A stretch of DNA of 64,000 bases from DASTEQ01 sp040905185. GTDB taxonomy: Bacteria; Chloroflexota; Limnocylindria; QHBO01. The position numbers and the translations under genes were made by a program. How positions within the stretch are numbered: position 1 is the first letter of the stretch; each line of letters begins with the position of its first letter. Below are positions 1-10,034 of the stretch, one piece after another. Location: contig JBBDRZ010000001.1 of the NCBI GenBank assembly GCA_040905185.1, forward strand, positions 310,001-374,000, in the 5' to 3' direction. Under the pieces are notes generated by a model. The model ran no database searches. It had not been told where the DNA came from and saw nothing but the letters and a program-made list of their open reading frames with translations.

Positions 1-1031
1 GGCTCGGGCCCGATATCGCCCTGGCGGCGATCGGCTTCTACAAGCGCATCGGCCAGGGCGGCACGCAGGGCATCCAGCCCGGTCCCGTCGTGGGCCGAGA
101 CCGCCATCGGGTCGTACCCGTCCTTGAGCAGGGCGGCGCGCACCGATCGCCAGCGAGCGCGGGCCTCGGGCAGGTCGTGCTTGGTAACCACCAGCCGCAG
201 CGGCCGTTGAAGGAGGGTCGGATCGTGGAGCCGGAGCTCGGCGATCACCGCATGCCACTCCGCCACCGGGTCGTCGGCAGCCCCGTTGACGACGCCCAGC
301 AGGACCCGGCAGCGCTCCACGTGGCGCAGGAACTCGTGACCCAGACCGTGTCCCCGATGCGCGCCTTCGATGAGCCCCGGAACGTCAGCGATGACCGCCG
401 AGCGCTCGCCGTCGGGGCCCGACTCCACCGAGATCACGCCCAGATTCGGCGAAGTGGTAGTGAACGGGTACGGGCCGACCTCGGGCCGGGCCGCAGTCAG
501 GGCGGACAGCAGGGTCGACTTGCCGGCGTTCGGGGCACCGACCAGACCGATCTCGGCGATGAGCTTCAGCTCGAGCTCTAGCCAGCCCTCCTCGCCGGGG
601 TCGCCGCGCTCGTAGTGGCGGGGCGCCTGGTGGGTGGGCGTGACGAAATGGACGTTCCCCCGACCGCCTCTGCCACCGCGGGCCACGACCAACCGGTCGC
701 CGGCTGCGAGCACCTCGCCCAGCACCTCCCCGTCAGGGTCGCGGCGAACAACCGTCCCGGGCGGCACGCTGAGCACGGCATCGGTGCCGTCGCGGCCATG
801 CGCGCGCCGTCGCGCGCCACGCCCGCCGCTGGTGGCCTTCACGTGTGGGGAGTGACGGTAGGCACCGAGGGACGTGAGGCCGGCCTCCGCTCTCAGAATG
901 ACCGATCCCCCGCGCCCGCCGTCGCCGCCGTCGGGACCGCCACGCGGCACGTGCGCCTCGCGCCGCATGGACGCTGAGCCATCGCCTCCCGAACCGGCGG
1001 TTACGTGGATGCGGACGCGATCCGCGAACAT
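1..1031 (-). CDS. obgE: Obg family GTPase, C-terminal part outside window
   Basis: Ribosome-associated GTPase needed for large-subunit assembly. The minus-strand frame is open from an ATG at 1029-1031 to the window edge, giving 343 residues. It begins MFADRVRIHV, followed by the glycine-rich Obg fold (GSGGDG, GGPDGGDGGRGG, ARGGRGGRGN). The GTPase domain then shows G1 GAPNAGKST, the switch I region with PYPFTTTSPNLG, G3 DVPGLIEGA and G4 TKHD. The Obg fold and most of the G domain are therefore present; only the C-terminus is cut off. It lies 45 bases after an M23 peptidase gene rather than after rplU-rpmA, the common neighbours. A TATGAT hexamer nine bases before the ATG suggests its own, possibly leaderless, promoter. 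Confidence 0.96.
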   Translation of the reverse strand, partial: MFADRVRIHVTAGSGGDGSASMRREAHVPRGGPDGGDGGRGGSVILRAEAGLTSLGAYRHSPHVKATSGGRGARRRAHGRDGTDAVLSVPPGTVVRRDPDGEVLGEVLAAGDRLVVARGGRGGRGNVHFVTPTHQAPRHYERGDPGEEGWLELELKLIAEIGLVGAPNAGKSTLLSALTAARPEVGPYPFTTTSPNLGVISVESGPDGERSAVIADVPGLIEGAHRGHGLGHEFLRHVERCRVLLGVVNGAADDPVAEWHAVIAELRLHDPTLLQRPLRLVVTKHDLPEARARWRSVRAALLKDGYDPMAVSAHDGTGLDALRAALADALVEADRRQGDIGPE

Positions 1032-1040
1032 CGTGCCCCG

Positions 1041-1046
1041 ATCATA
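1041..1046 (-). promoter_or_regulatory. Putative -10 element for obg
   Basis: TATGAT on the minus strand, nine bases before the obg ATG. The short distance and absence of a purine-rich ribosome site fit a leaderless or nearly leaderless transcript. No clear -35 was seen. Confidence 0.45.
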
Positions 1047-1076
1047 CGGAGCCAACGAGCCAGGGGCCGGTCTCGT

Positions 1077-1847
1077 CTACAGGTAGCGGAGCGGGTTGAC
1101 GAGGACGCCGTTGACGATGACCGCGAAGTGGACGTGGGGTCCGGTGCAGATGCCGGTGCACCCTACGGTCGCGATCTGCTCACCCCGCACCACGCCCTGT
1201 CCCGCGCTGACCAGGACCGCACCGAGGTGGTTGTAGCCGGTCACCCGGCCATCGGAATGCTGAATGGTGATGACCAGGCCGCCACCGTTATTCTGCCAAC
1301 CCGCGGAAACCACGGTGCCGGTGTCGGCGGCGAGAACCGCCCCGCCGTAGGCATGGGCGATGTCGACGGCCTGGTGACCGCCCCAGAAGTACTGCGACAC
1401 GTATCCGCCCGGCACGGGCCAGGTCAGCGAGCCGTCACCGTCCACGTAGCCCGTGGGACCGGCCCACGGCAGCGAGGTCCCCACCGACCCCGACCGGACG
1501 GGAGGCGGCGCCGGCAGCGGGATGGCGGCCACCGGCTCGGGGGCCGGAGTGGAGAGGACGCGGGTGCCATCCGTGACATCCGTGGCCTCCGCCCCGCTCG
1601 CCGGCTGGAGGTCGATCGTGATCTCCCCGTCCTGGATGGCCGCCATTTGTTCCGAAACGGCTCCCCGGGCCGGGGCTACCACCCGAATCGTGCTCCCGTC
1701 CAGGTTCAGCGCGCCCTGGGCGCTCAACGCTCCGAGAGTCGCACTACCAGCCACCAGCACAACCACCAGCAGGTGGAGGACGCCGCGGGCAAGGAAGGCA
1801 CGAATGGCGCGGATCCGGCGGCGCACCGGCCGGGTCGGTTCAACCAA
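1077..1847 (-). CDS. M23 family peptidoglycan metallopeptidase, membrane anchored
   Basis: A 256-residue LytM-type endopeptidase expected to cut peptidoglycan cross-links. A basic N-terminus is followed by one hydrophobic segment (about residues 22-45), so the protein is probably exported and anchored or cleaved. A Pro/Ala-rich stretch (100-120) leads into the M23 domain. Zinc and catalytic residues are visible as H158-x3-D162 (GGHQAVD), H207 (YNHLG) and the H238-V-H240 motif. The C-terminus NPLRYL is typical of the fold. The apparent start is TTG at 1847, since no ATG or GTG lies close to it before the membrane segment; GTG at residue 8 is an alternative. It precedes obg on the same strand. 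Confidence 0.85.
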   Translation of the reverse strand: MVEPTRPVRRRIRAIRAFLARGVLHLLVVVLVAGSATLGALSAQGALNLDGSTIRVVAPARGAVSEQMAAIQDGEITIDLQPASGAEATDVTDGTRVLSTPAPEPVAAIPLPAPPPVRSGSVGTSLPWAGPTGYVDGDGSLTWPVPGGYVSQYFWGGHQAVDIAHAYGGAVLAADTGTVVSAGWQNNGGGLVITIQHSDGRVTGYNHLGAVLVSAGQGVVRGEQIATVGCTGICTGPHVHFAVIVNGVLVNPLRYL

Positions 1848-1979
1848 TAGCGCTGGCTCCTGCGCGTGTTCTCAATGAGCAACTCGACGCCAGGGGGCGA
1901 TCCTGGCGGACCGCAAGGGCACGGAGTAACGGCGTCGTGCCGGCCGATCCTAGCAAGCGAATCAAAGCCGGGTCAATCC

Positions 1980-3362
1980 CTACGACGGTCCAATAGCCAG
2001 CTGCATCGGCGGCACGCCGAGGTCGGAGAGGACCGCGTTGCCCGCCTGCAACGTAATCCACGCGACCGCCCGGTCTCCCGATGGCGGGTCTGGCAGCCGA
2101 AGCTCGAGGTCCACCGACTCGCCCGGCGCCAGGGCAGGGACCTCGACATCAAGGCGCGCGAGTTGCGGCGGCCGGGCGAGATACGGCTCGGCCGTGGGAG
2201 CCCATCCCGCAAGCAGCTGCACGCCGGCGGGCCACGATTCGGTGCCGGTGTTGGTGAGGCGGATGCCTGCCCGTCGGGGGTCGCCCACGACCAGCGGCCA
2301 ATACATCGGTCCATCTCCGGGCTCGACCTCGGGCGGAAGACCAGCCGAGCCCCCCGGGGCCAGCAGGTCTAAACGCACCGCGAGGGACCGATCTGCGAAC
2401 CATGCGGCGAGCGCATCGACCAGCGCCCCGGCAATCGCCTGCTGCGCATCATCGGTGGCCAACAGTTCGGCCTCGGCGGCCAGCGACATCGACCCGACCT
2501 CGGCCAGCACGGCCGGCATCAGGGCGCCGCGTCGCGGCTCCCGCGGATCGGAGGTCTCGGTGGGCGGGGCGATGATGTAGTAGTTCACCGCGTCAATCCC
2601 GCGGTCCTGCCGGTCGTATGGGGCCACGCCACTCAGGGCCGTCACGACCTCGTCTTGGATCAGGGTTGCCAGCCTCTCGGAGTGGGGGACGCCCCACGGC
2701 GTGTCATCGGTCCAGAACGTCTCAGTGGCTGCAATCTCGAGCACGTCCCCGTCCTGGGTCAGCGAGTTGATGTGCACGCTGACCAGGACGTCGGCGCGGG
2801 CCAGGTTGACGAAGTCGATGTGGGCCGCCAGCTCGTCCCGGGTGCGGGTCGCCTCCGGAAACAGGGCCCCGTAGCCGGCGTACCCGTCGCCATTGACGTC
2901 ACGGAACGTCTCGCCGTGGCAGCCCAGCTCGGGGTACAGGTCTCCCGCCAGGGCCACGTCGGCCTGGCGGGTCATGACCACCGTGACGCCCTCCGCCTCC
3001 AGCTGGTCGCGAAGCGCCAGGGAGATCGCCAGGGTCAATGCCTTCTCGGAGCGCTCCACCCGGTTGTCGTACGGATTCGGCACGCCCCAATCCAGGCAAC
3101 CTCCATGACCCGGATCGATGGCCACCACGATCGCCGCCGGGTTGGGGCCATAGATGCGGCTGTCAGACCCCGGAGCCGGAACCACCCGGCCAAAGTTGGT
3201 GCTGGGCTCCGGCGCGACCGAGGGGCCTGCCGACGGCCCAGGCGCGGAAGCCGATGGGCTCGCCGAACCGGGGGCGCAGGCCGCCAGGGCCAGGATCAGG
3301 CCGGCGGCGAGGGTTGTGGATGCCCGGAGGTGGGAGTCCCGGAGGCCGCCCAGCGGCCTCAT
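1980..3362 (-). CDS. Lipoprotein N-acetylmuramoyl-L-alanine amidase (Amidase_3) with C-terminal Ig-like domain
   Basis: A 460-residue zinc amidase predicted to cleave the lactyl-peptide bond of peptidoglycan outside the membrane. A lipobox (LALAAC, Cys29) marks it as a lipoprotein, followed by a Ser/Pro-rich linker. The amidase_3 domain starts with VVAIDPGHGG (zinc His), has an acidic residue after NRVERSEKAL, SVHINS (second zinc His) and AEVGSM (catalytic Glu). Beyond about residue 330 the sequence (RLTNTGTESWPAG, LAPGESVDLEL) looks like an immunoglobulin-like beta sandwich. The ATG overlaps the rho stop codon as ATGA, so translation is probably coupled to rho, which is an unusual partnership. 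Confidence 0.88.
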   Translation of the reverse strand: MRPLGGLRDSHLRASTTLAAGLILALAACAPGSASPSASAPGPSAGPSVAPEPSTNFGRVVPAPGSDSRIYGPNPAAIVVAIDPGHGGCLDWGVPNPYDNRVERSEKALTLAISLALRDQLEAEGVTVVMTRQADVALAGDLYPELGCHGETFRDVNGDGYAGYGALFPEATRTRDELAAHIDFVNLARADVLVSVHINSLTQDGDVLEIAATETFWTDDTPWGVPHSERLATLIQDEVVTALSGVAPYDRQDRGIDAVNYYIIAPPTETSDPREPRRGALMPAVLAEVGSMSLAAEAELLATDDAQQAIAGALVDALAAWFADRSLAVRLDLLAPGGSAGLPPEVEPGDGPMYWPLVVGDPRRAGIRLTNTGTESWPAGVQLLAGWAPTAEPYLARPPQLARLDVEVPALAPGESVDLELRLPDPPSGDRAVAWITLQAGNAVLSDLGVPPMQLAIGPS

Positions 3363-4822
3363 CGGCCCTCGGAGGCCTCGACGCTCTTCGAGAGCGAGAC
3401 CAGGAACTCGGAGTTGTTCTTCGTCTTGCCCAGGCGCTGCATGAGCAGCTCGATGCCCTCGTTGGGACCGACCGCGCTCAGCATGCGTCGCATGGTCCAG
3501 ATCATCTTCAGCGTGTTCTCGTCGAGGAGCAGCTCCTCGCGGCGGGTGCCGGAGCGCAGGACGTCGAGAGCCGGGAAGATCCGCTTCTCACTCAGCTTGC
3601 GGTCCAGAACGAGCTCCATGTTTCCGGTGCCCTTGAACTCCTCGTAGATGACGTCGTCCATGCGCGAGCCGGTGTCCACCAGGCAGGTGGCGATGACGGT
3701 CAGGCTGCCACCGCCCTCGATGTTCCGCGCGGCGCCGAAGAAGCGCTTGGGCGGGTACAGCGCCGCCGGGTCCACGCCACCCGACAGGGTCTTGCCGGAT
3801 GCCGGCAGGGCCAGGTTGTAGGCGCGGGCCAGGCGGGTGATCGAGTCGAGCAGGATGACCACGTCGCGCCCGGTCTCCACCTGGCGCTTGGCGATCTCCA
3901 GGGTCATCTCCGCCACCCGGGTGTGGTTCTCGGTCGGCTCGTCGAAGGTGGAGGCGTAGATCTCGCCCTGCACCGAGCGCTGCATGTCGGTGACTTCCTC
4001 GGGCCGTTCGCCGATGAGGGCGACCATGAGCAACGCATCGGGATGGTTGTCGGTGATGCCGTGCGCGATGTTCTTGAGCACGGTCGTCTTGCCGGCCTTG
4101 GCCGGCGACAGGATCAGGCCGCGCTGGCCCTTGCCGATGGGGGCGATCAGGTTGATCAGTCGCTGGGTGAGATTCTTCTGGTCGGTCTCCAGGTTGAACA
4201 TCTCGTCGGGGAAGACCGGCACCAGCGAGTCGAAGTTCGGCCGCCGGCGGGCGAGCTCGGGATCGATCTGGTTGACCGTGTCGACCCGCGCCAGGCCCCA
4301 GTACTTCTCCTGGTCCTTCGGGGCGCGGCTGAGCCCCACCACCCGGTCACCGGTGCGCAGGCCGAAGCGACGGACGATGCTCGATGACACGTAGATGTCA
4401 TCCGGCGAGGGCATGACGCCGTGCCGGCGCAGGAAGGCGAAGCCTTCGTCCACGATCTCGAGGATGCCGGACACCTCGCCGGCCACGACCTCCTCGCGGC
4501 GAGTGGCCTGGGCCAGCGGTACCGCGTCAAGGAGCTTCAGCACCAGGTCCGAGTGCTCGAGGCCATCGGCTTCGATGCCGTATTCGGTGGCCAGATCGCG
4601 GAGCTCGTCGACCGACTTCTCCTGCAGCTCGCCGAGGGTCAGGGCCGGCTCCTCGTCAGCGCCCTGCGGGTAGCCACCAGCAAAGACCGACGCATAGCCG
4701 CCGGAAAAATCGCGCCGGCGCTGGAAGTTTCCGCGCGGTGCGCCGCCGTGGCGGCGTGGCCCCCCTCCGTCGGGTCGACGGCGCGGGCGTCCGCGTCGGG
4801 GCTGGCGGGATTCGTCATTCAT
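3359..4822 (-). CDS. rho: Transcription termination factor Rho
   Basis: Hexameric RNA-dependent ATPase that ends transcription. At 487 residues it has an Arg/Gly-rich N-terminal extension (1-50), a Rho-N helical domain (about 61-105), the cold-shock RNA-binding domain (113-165, with EGFAFLRRHG), Walker A SPAKAGKT (239-246), Walker B VVILLD ending at D326, and the Q/R-loop region near GGSLTVIAT. The basic extension resembles those of other high-GC bacterial Rho proteins, where such tails increase RNA binding. The start is the ATG at 4820-4822 (MNDESRQPRR). An amidase gene follows with a four-base overlap; the upstream gap to the M3-like peptidase is 90 bases. Confidence 0.98.
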   Translation of the reverse strand: MNDESRQPRRGRPRRRPDGGGPRRHGGAPRGNFQRRRDFSGGYASVFAGGYPQGADEEPALTLGELQEKSVDELRDLATEYGIEADGLEHSDLVLKLLDAVPLAQATRREEVVAGEVSGILEIVDEGFAFLRRHGVMPSPDDIYVSSSIVRRFGLRTGDRVVGLSRAPKDQEKYWGLARVDTVNQIDPELARRRPNFDSLVPVFPDEMFNLETDQKNLTQRLINLIAPIGKGQRGLILSPAKAGKTTVLKNIAHGITDNHPDALLMVALIGERPEEVTDMQRSVQGEIYASTFDEPTENHTRVAEMTLEIAKRQVETGRDVVILLDSITRLARAYNLALPASGKTLSGGVDPAALYPPKRFFGAARNIEGGGSLTVIATCLVDTGSRMDDVIYEEFKGTGNMELVLDRKLSEKRIFPALDVLRSGTRREELLLDENTLKMIWTMRRMLSAVGPNEGIELLMQRLGKTKNNSEFLVSLSKSVEASEGR

Positions 4823-4912
4823 GGGGAATAGGTCTCCGTCAAGGGGTACCGGGGCGCAAGGCGGGCCGAACGGCCGCTGCGGGCTCCGGGTGGGGTGAAG
4901 GTCGGCGTCCGG

Positions 4913-6508
4913 TCAGACCTTGCGGCTCCCGGCTCGGGTCGTGATGTTCGGCCCGCCGTAACCACTCATCTCGCCGATCAGCTGCGCGCGGATCTGGCGC
5001 AGGACCGGCCGCCAATCGAGATGATCATACCCGAGCGAGGCAACCACGTCCTCGGCAGATGGTCCTAGCCCGTCGCGCCACCGGGAGCGCAGGAGGTCGC
5101 CGGCGTCCGTCGTGCGCCACCACGCTGGCCCGAACCGATCGCGGAGGCCGGTGGACAGGCTCCCTTCCAGCAGCCAGGCGCGGAGGTACTTCGCGGCATA
5201 CAGGCCGTCATCGACGTCCGCCAGGTAGCCGGCCTCGGGGGTGATGACCCCGGTCAGGAGGCCCAGCAGGCCTGCGTACTCGGCCCGATGCACCGCCCAC
5301 TCCCCGCCGCGATGGAGCCGCAGCTCGTACATCAGCTTGGCGGTGTAGCGGCGCAGGAAGTAGAGCTTGCGAAAGGCCCCGAAGTCGAGCCAGGCGGCGA
5401 TGCCATCGGCCGGCATGCGCAGCTCATCCCCCAGCCAGTCGGGGTCGGCGACCAGGTACTGGAACAGGAACGCCCAGCCCTCGGTCACGCTCTCGTCGCC
5501 CACAAGGCGGTCCGCCGGGGCCAGCTTGGGATTGATGTGGGCGAAATGCTGGAGATGGCCCATCTCGTGGAGCGCGCCAGCGTAATCCTCGTGCCCGCCC
5601 TGGGGCTGGACGACGAGCCGGACGTCACCCGGCACCCGGATCGGGACGCAGAACGCCCGCGACGACTTGGCCGGCCGCGGCTCGAGGTCGAGCGTGATCC
5701 CGGGCTGGGTGGCGAGGTCAATGCCCAGCCGCGCCATGGTCTCGTCCAGGACCGGCATCAAGCGTGTCGACTCGAAGTGCTGGTCCCAGCCGCGGCCCCG
5801 CAGCAGATGGGCGAGATCCGCAACGCTGGCATCGCCGCCCTCGATCTCGAGCAGGGCCAGGTAGCGCCGCAGCGCGGCGTAGTAGATCGTCTCCGAGTCG
5901 GTCAGGAAGGCGGCGGCGCCCTCGGCTACGGCATCCGGGTCGAAGCCGACCGCGTCGCGGATGAGGGCCACGTAATCCGCCGTGCCAAGGGCCTGGGCCT
6001 GGGCGTGGAGGCGGGCCCAGCGCTCCTCACGCAGCGGGTTGAGGGCCTCGACCGCCATCCGGTAGCGCTCGTCGAGCGCGTTGCGCTCGTCCCGGTCGCT
6101 GATGTCCGCCACCCGGATCGGGACCTGGCGATACCCGATCCGCTCCCCGCGCCACATGACGGCCGCGGCGGTCTCGGCGACCGCGATGCGGTCCGAGATG
6201 TCCGCCACCGATTGCTCGAGATGGCCCTGAACCGCGAATCCGAGCAGGCGCTGGGCTCGGCGGGCCGACGCGTTCGTGCCCGCGGCCACCTGGCGCAGCC
6301 CATCGATGGCGGCCTCGGAGAACAGGCCCGCGTGCCGGCGGTAGACCGGCGCCATGTCAGGCTCGGCGCGGAATCCGGCCAGGTTGGCGTACTGGGCCTC
6401 GCCCTGTTCGGCTGAGAAGGCCTCGACCTCGGCTTCATAGGCGGCCTGGTCGAAAGCGCCGGCGGCCCGGCGTCGGGTCGAGCCGCGCCGCGGAGCGGTT
6501 CGGGTCAC
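4913..6508 (-). CDS. M3-like zinc metallopeptidase (oligoendopeptidase type)
   Basis: A 531-residue cytosolic peptidase of the gluzincin type. The zinc motif HEMGH is at 314-318 and a downstream Glu (ESVTEGWAF, E343) lies 25 residues later, the spacing of M3-type oligopeptidases. There is no signal peptide. The N-terminal two thirds are helical, which in this fold form the substrate channel. The start is GTG at 6506-6508, six bases after the pyrG stop, so the two are cotranscribed. Family membership is clear from the motif and fold pattern, but the sequence is divergent enough that the exact subfamily and substrate remain open. Confidence 0.8.
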   Translation of the reverse strand: MTRTAPRRGSTRRRAAGAFDQAAYEAEVEAFSAEQGEAQYANLAGFRAEPDMAPVYRRHAGLFSEAAIDGLRQVAAGTNASARRAQRLLGFAVQGHLEQSVADISDRIAVAETAAAVMWRGERIGYRQVPIRVADISDRDERNALDERYRMAVEALNPLREERWARLHAQAQALGTADYVALIRDAVGFDPDAVAEGAAAFLTDSETIYYAALRRYLALLEIEGGDASVADLAHLLRGRGWDQHFESTRLMPVLDETMARLGIDLATQPGITLDLEPRPAKSSRAFCVPIRVPGDVRLVVQPQGGHEDYAGALHEMGHLQHFAHINPKLAPADRLVGDESVTEGWAFLFQYLVADPDWLGDELRMPADGIAAWLDFGAFRKLYFLRRYTAKLMYELRLHRGGEWAVHRAEYAGLLGLLTGVITPEAGYLADVDDGLYAAKYLRAWLLEGSLSTGLRDRFGPAWWRTTDAGDLLRSRWRDGLGPSAEDVVASLGYDHLDWRPVLRQIRAQLIGEMSGYGGPNITTRAGSRKV

Positions 6509-6514
6509 TGAGCG

Positions 6515-8266
<1,752 letters not shown>

Positions 8267-8426
8267 GACGAACAAGAGGGCCTGTAGCGAGAGCTGCCGG
8301 AGCGCGCGAGGTCACGCGCGGGAAGGGATCGACCTTCACCCACCCGGATCCTGATGGTACCCGATTCGCGCCAGGCCGATGAACCGATGCGACCGGGGTT
8401 GAAGGCCTCCCCCCGGGAACGCCGCG

Positions 8427-8432
8427 TACGAT
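8427..8432 (+). promoter_or_regulatory. Putative -10 element for UbiA-family gene
   Basis: TACGAT, separated by exactly six bases from the GTG start at 8439. This fixes the start choice and predicts a leaderless mRNA. Confidence 0.55.
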
Positions 8433-8438
8433 GGGCTC

Positions 8439-9272
8439 GTGCTGCGCCGTGCCTGGGCCGCCGTGCGACTGGTCCACCCCGCCCCCGCCGCGGCGGTGAC
8501 CGCGCTGTCGGCCGCGCTGGCCACGATCCTGGCCGTGGAGGGGGGCGGCCGGGTCAACGTCGCCACGATCGCACTGGTCACCGCCAGCGTGGCCGGCTCG
8601 CAGGTCTTCACCGGCGCCACCAACGACCTCACCGACCAGAGTCGAGACGCCATCCTGCAGCCCGAGAAGCCGCTCCCCACTGGGGACCTGTCGGCCAGCG
8701 CCGCCCTGTGGATTGCGGCCGGCGGGCTGGCGATCCAGGTCGTCACCGCCAGCCGGCTGGGAACGATGCCCCTGGTCCTGGGAGTCGCGGCCAGCGCCTC
8801 GGCCCTGGCCTACAACCTGTGGCTGTCGCGGACCCCGTTGTCGGTGGTCCCGTACCTGGTGAGCTTCGGACTGCTGCCCCTCTGGATCGCGGCCAGCGTG
8901 GGCGTTCCGCTGGAACGGGTGGCGCCGGCTGTCCTCCTGGTCGGCCCGTTTGCCGCAGCCGCGCACCTCGCCAACACGCTGCGCGACTTCGATGCCGATG
9001 CCGCGCTCGGCTCACGCTGCCTGGCCCAGGTGCTCGGGCGGCGGACCGCCCATCGGCTGGCGGTCGGGCTGGCGGTGGGCGTCGGCGTGGGGGCTGCGCT
9101 CAGTTTCATGCTGGCGTCACGGCTGCAGGCGGTCAGCATCGTGCTCGGAGTGTTAGGTCTGCTGGCCATCCTGCGCGGGACGTCGAACGCCACCCGGTTG
9201 TGGCAAGGGGTTCTGGCTGCCGCGATCCTGTGGACCATCGCCTGGGCACTGGCCAGTGCCCCGCCGGGCTAG
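8439..9272 (+). CDS. UbiA family prenyltransferase
   Basis: An integral membrane aromatic or lipid prenyltransferase of 277 residues. The two Asp-rich motifs that bind the Mg-diphosphate of the prenyl donor are present: NDLTDQSRD (62-70) and the second, NTLRDFDAD (179-187). Eight or so hydrophobic helices fill the rest. Length and motif layout fit the UbiA/MenA/digeranylgeranylglyceryl phosphate synthase superfamily, but nothing nearby (no quinone, heme or carotenoid operon) points to the acceptor. The gene stands alone between the divergent pyrG operon and a convergent small gene. It begins with GTG six bases after a TACGAT hexamer. Confidence 0.85.
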   Translation: MLRRAWAAVRLVHPAPAAAVTALSAALATILAVEGGGRVNVATIALVTASVAGSQVFTGATNDLTDQSRDAILQPEKPLPTGDLSASAALWIAAGGLAIQVVTASRLGTMPLVLGVAASASALAYNLWLSRTPLSVVPYLVSFGLLPLWIAASVGVPLERVAPAVLLVGPFAAAAHLANTLRDFDADAALGSRCLAQVLGRRTAHRLAVGLAVGVGVGAALSFMLASRLQAVSIVLGVLGLLAILRGTSNATRLWQGVLAAAILWTIAWALASAPPG

Positions 9273-9300
9273 GCCCGTCGCGCGCGCCCAGACGGCGTGC

Positions 9301-9453
9301 CTAGACCGCGTCGTCGATCTCCCAGGGCTCGTCGTCGATGTCCTCGGTCAACTTGAGCCACACGAACAGGCCGGCCAGGATGGTCAGCGGGACGATCACC
9401 AGCGCCGCCAGGATGGCGCCGACGGCAATCGCGAGAGCCTTGAGGATGTTCAC
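9301..9453 (-). CDS. 50-residue single-span membrane protein with acidic tail
   Basis: Too short for usual gene finders but well supported. It begins GTG at 9451-9453, overlapping the preceding stop as GTGA, and reads MNILKALAIA, then a hydrophobic segment (about residues 7-33), then an acidic C-terminus (LTEDIDDEPWEIDD). The composition (one helix, then a cytoplasmic or periplasmic acidic tail) is non-random and the four-base overlap indicates translational coupling to the 185-residue gene upstream. I know no family for it. A role as a membrane partner or regulator of its coupled neighbour is an inference. Confidence 0.7.
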   Translation of the reverse strand: MNILKALAIAVGAILAALVIVPLTILAGLFVWLKLTEDIDDEPWEIDDAV

Positions 9454-10007
9454 GAGTCAGTCTCCGTTCCACCCGCCGCGGGGGACGCACCTGCCGTTGG
9501 GGGTGCCGCGGATTCGGGTCCGCGGTCGAGTGGTGCGGCCTCGATCATACCCACGATTTCGTCGCGAGTGAATTCAGACAGCTGGTGACCGACCTTGCCA
9601 TGGGCGCCGGCGACGAACGTCCGGACCACGAACGAGCCGTCCTGCTCGAAGAAGAACACGTCCCGAGGATGCACCGAGTCGAGCCATTTGCCGATGATGC
9701 GGAGCGCCTGCTCGTAGAAGTTGGCCACCCCGATCTCGGGGTGATCGACCGCGGCGCTGCCGCGCTGCTCCTCGGCGGCGCCGATCAGGTCGCCGATCTG
9801 GTCATCGGTCAGCTCGTGCATCTGCTTGGAGAAGGTCCCCGTTTCCGACCACTGGCCGCCCATCGAGGTCGCGATGCCCTGGACCAGGAACCCGCCATCC
9901 AGCTCCAGGAACAGGAGCTCCTTGAGGGGCTGGCGGTCCGCCCAGGCGCCCACGCTGCGCAGGACCTCCTCCCAGTCCTGCCGCGGGCTCCCCTCGTAGA
10001 TCCGCAT
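9450..10007 (-). CDS. Uncharacterised protein with two copies of one domain
   Basis: A 185-residue soluble protein I do not recognise. It contains an internal duplication: residues 12-79 and 97-159 share the pattern W-x-D...(L/V)(L/F)F(L/F)E-x-DG-F-V...then (M/Q)-x-E(L/F)T-D-(Q/E)I-x-x-(L/M)I-x-AA. Each copy looks like a beta-hairpin followed by a helix. The C-terminus (160-185) is a Pro/Ala/Gly tail. A GGGAGG ribosome site lies six bases before the ATG at 10005-10007. It is 27 bases after psuG on the same strand and is translationally coupled to the 50-residue membrane protein, so it probably belongs to the psu operon transcript. Confidence 0.8.
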   Translation of the reverse strand: MRIYEGSPRQDWEEVLRSVGAWADRQPLKELLFLELDGGFLVQGIATSMGGQWSETGTFSKQMHELTDDQIGDLIGAAEEQRGSAAVDHPEIGVANFYEQALRIIGKWLDSVHPRDVFFFEQDGSFVVRTFVAGAHGKVGHQLSEFTRDEIVGMIEAAPLDRGPESAAPPTAGASPAAGGTETDS

Positions 10008-10034
10008 GATGGGCCTCCCGGTCGATCGGCCAGC

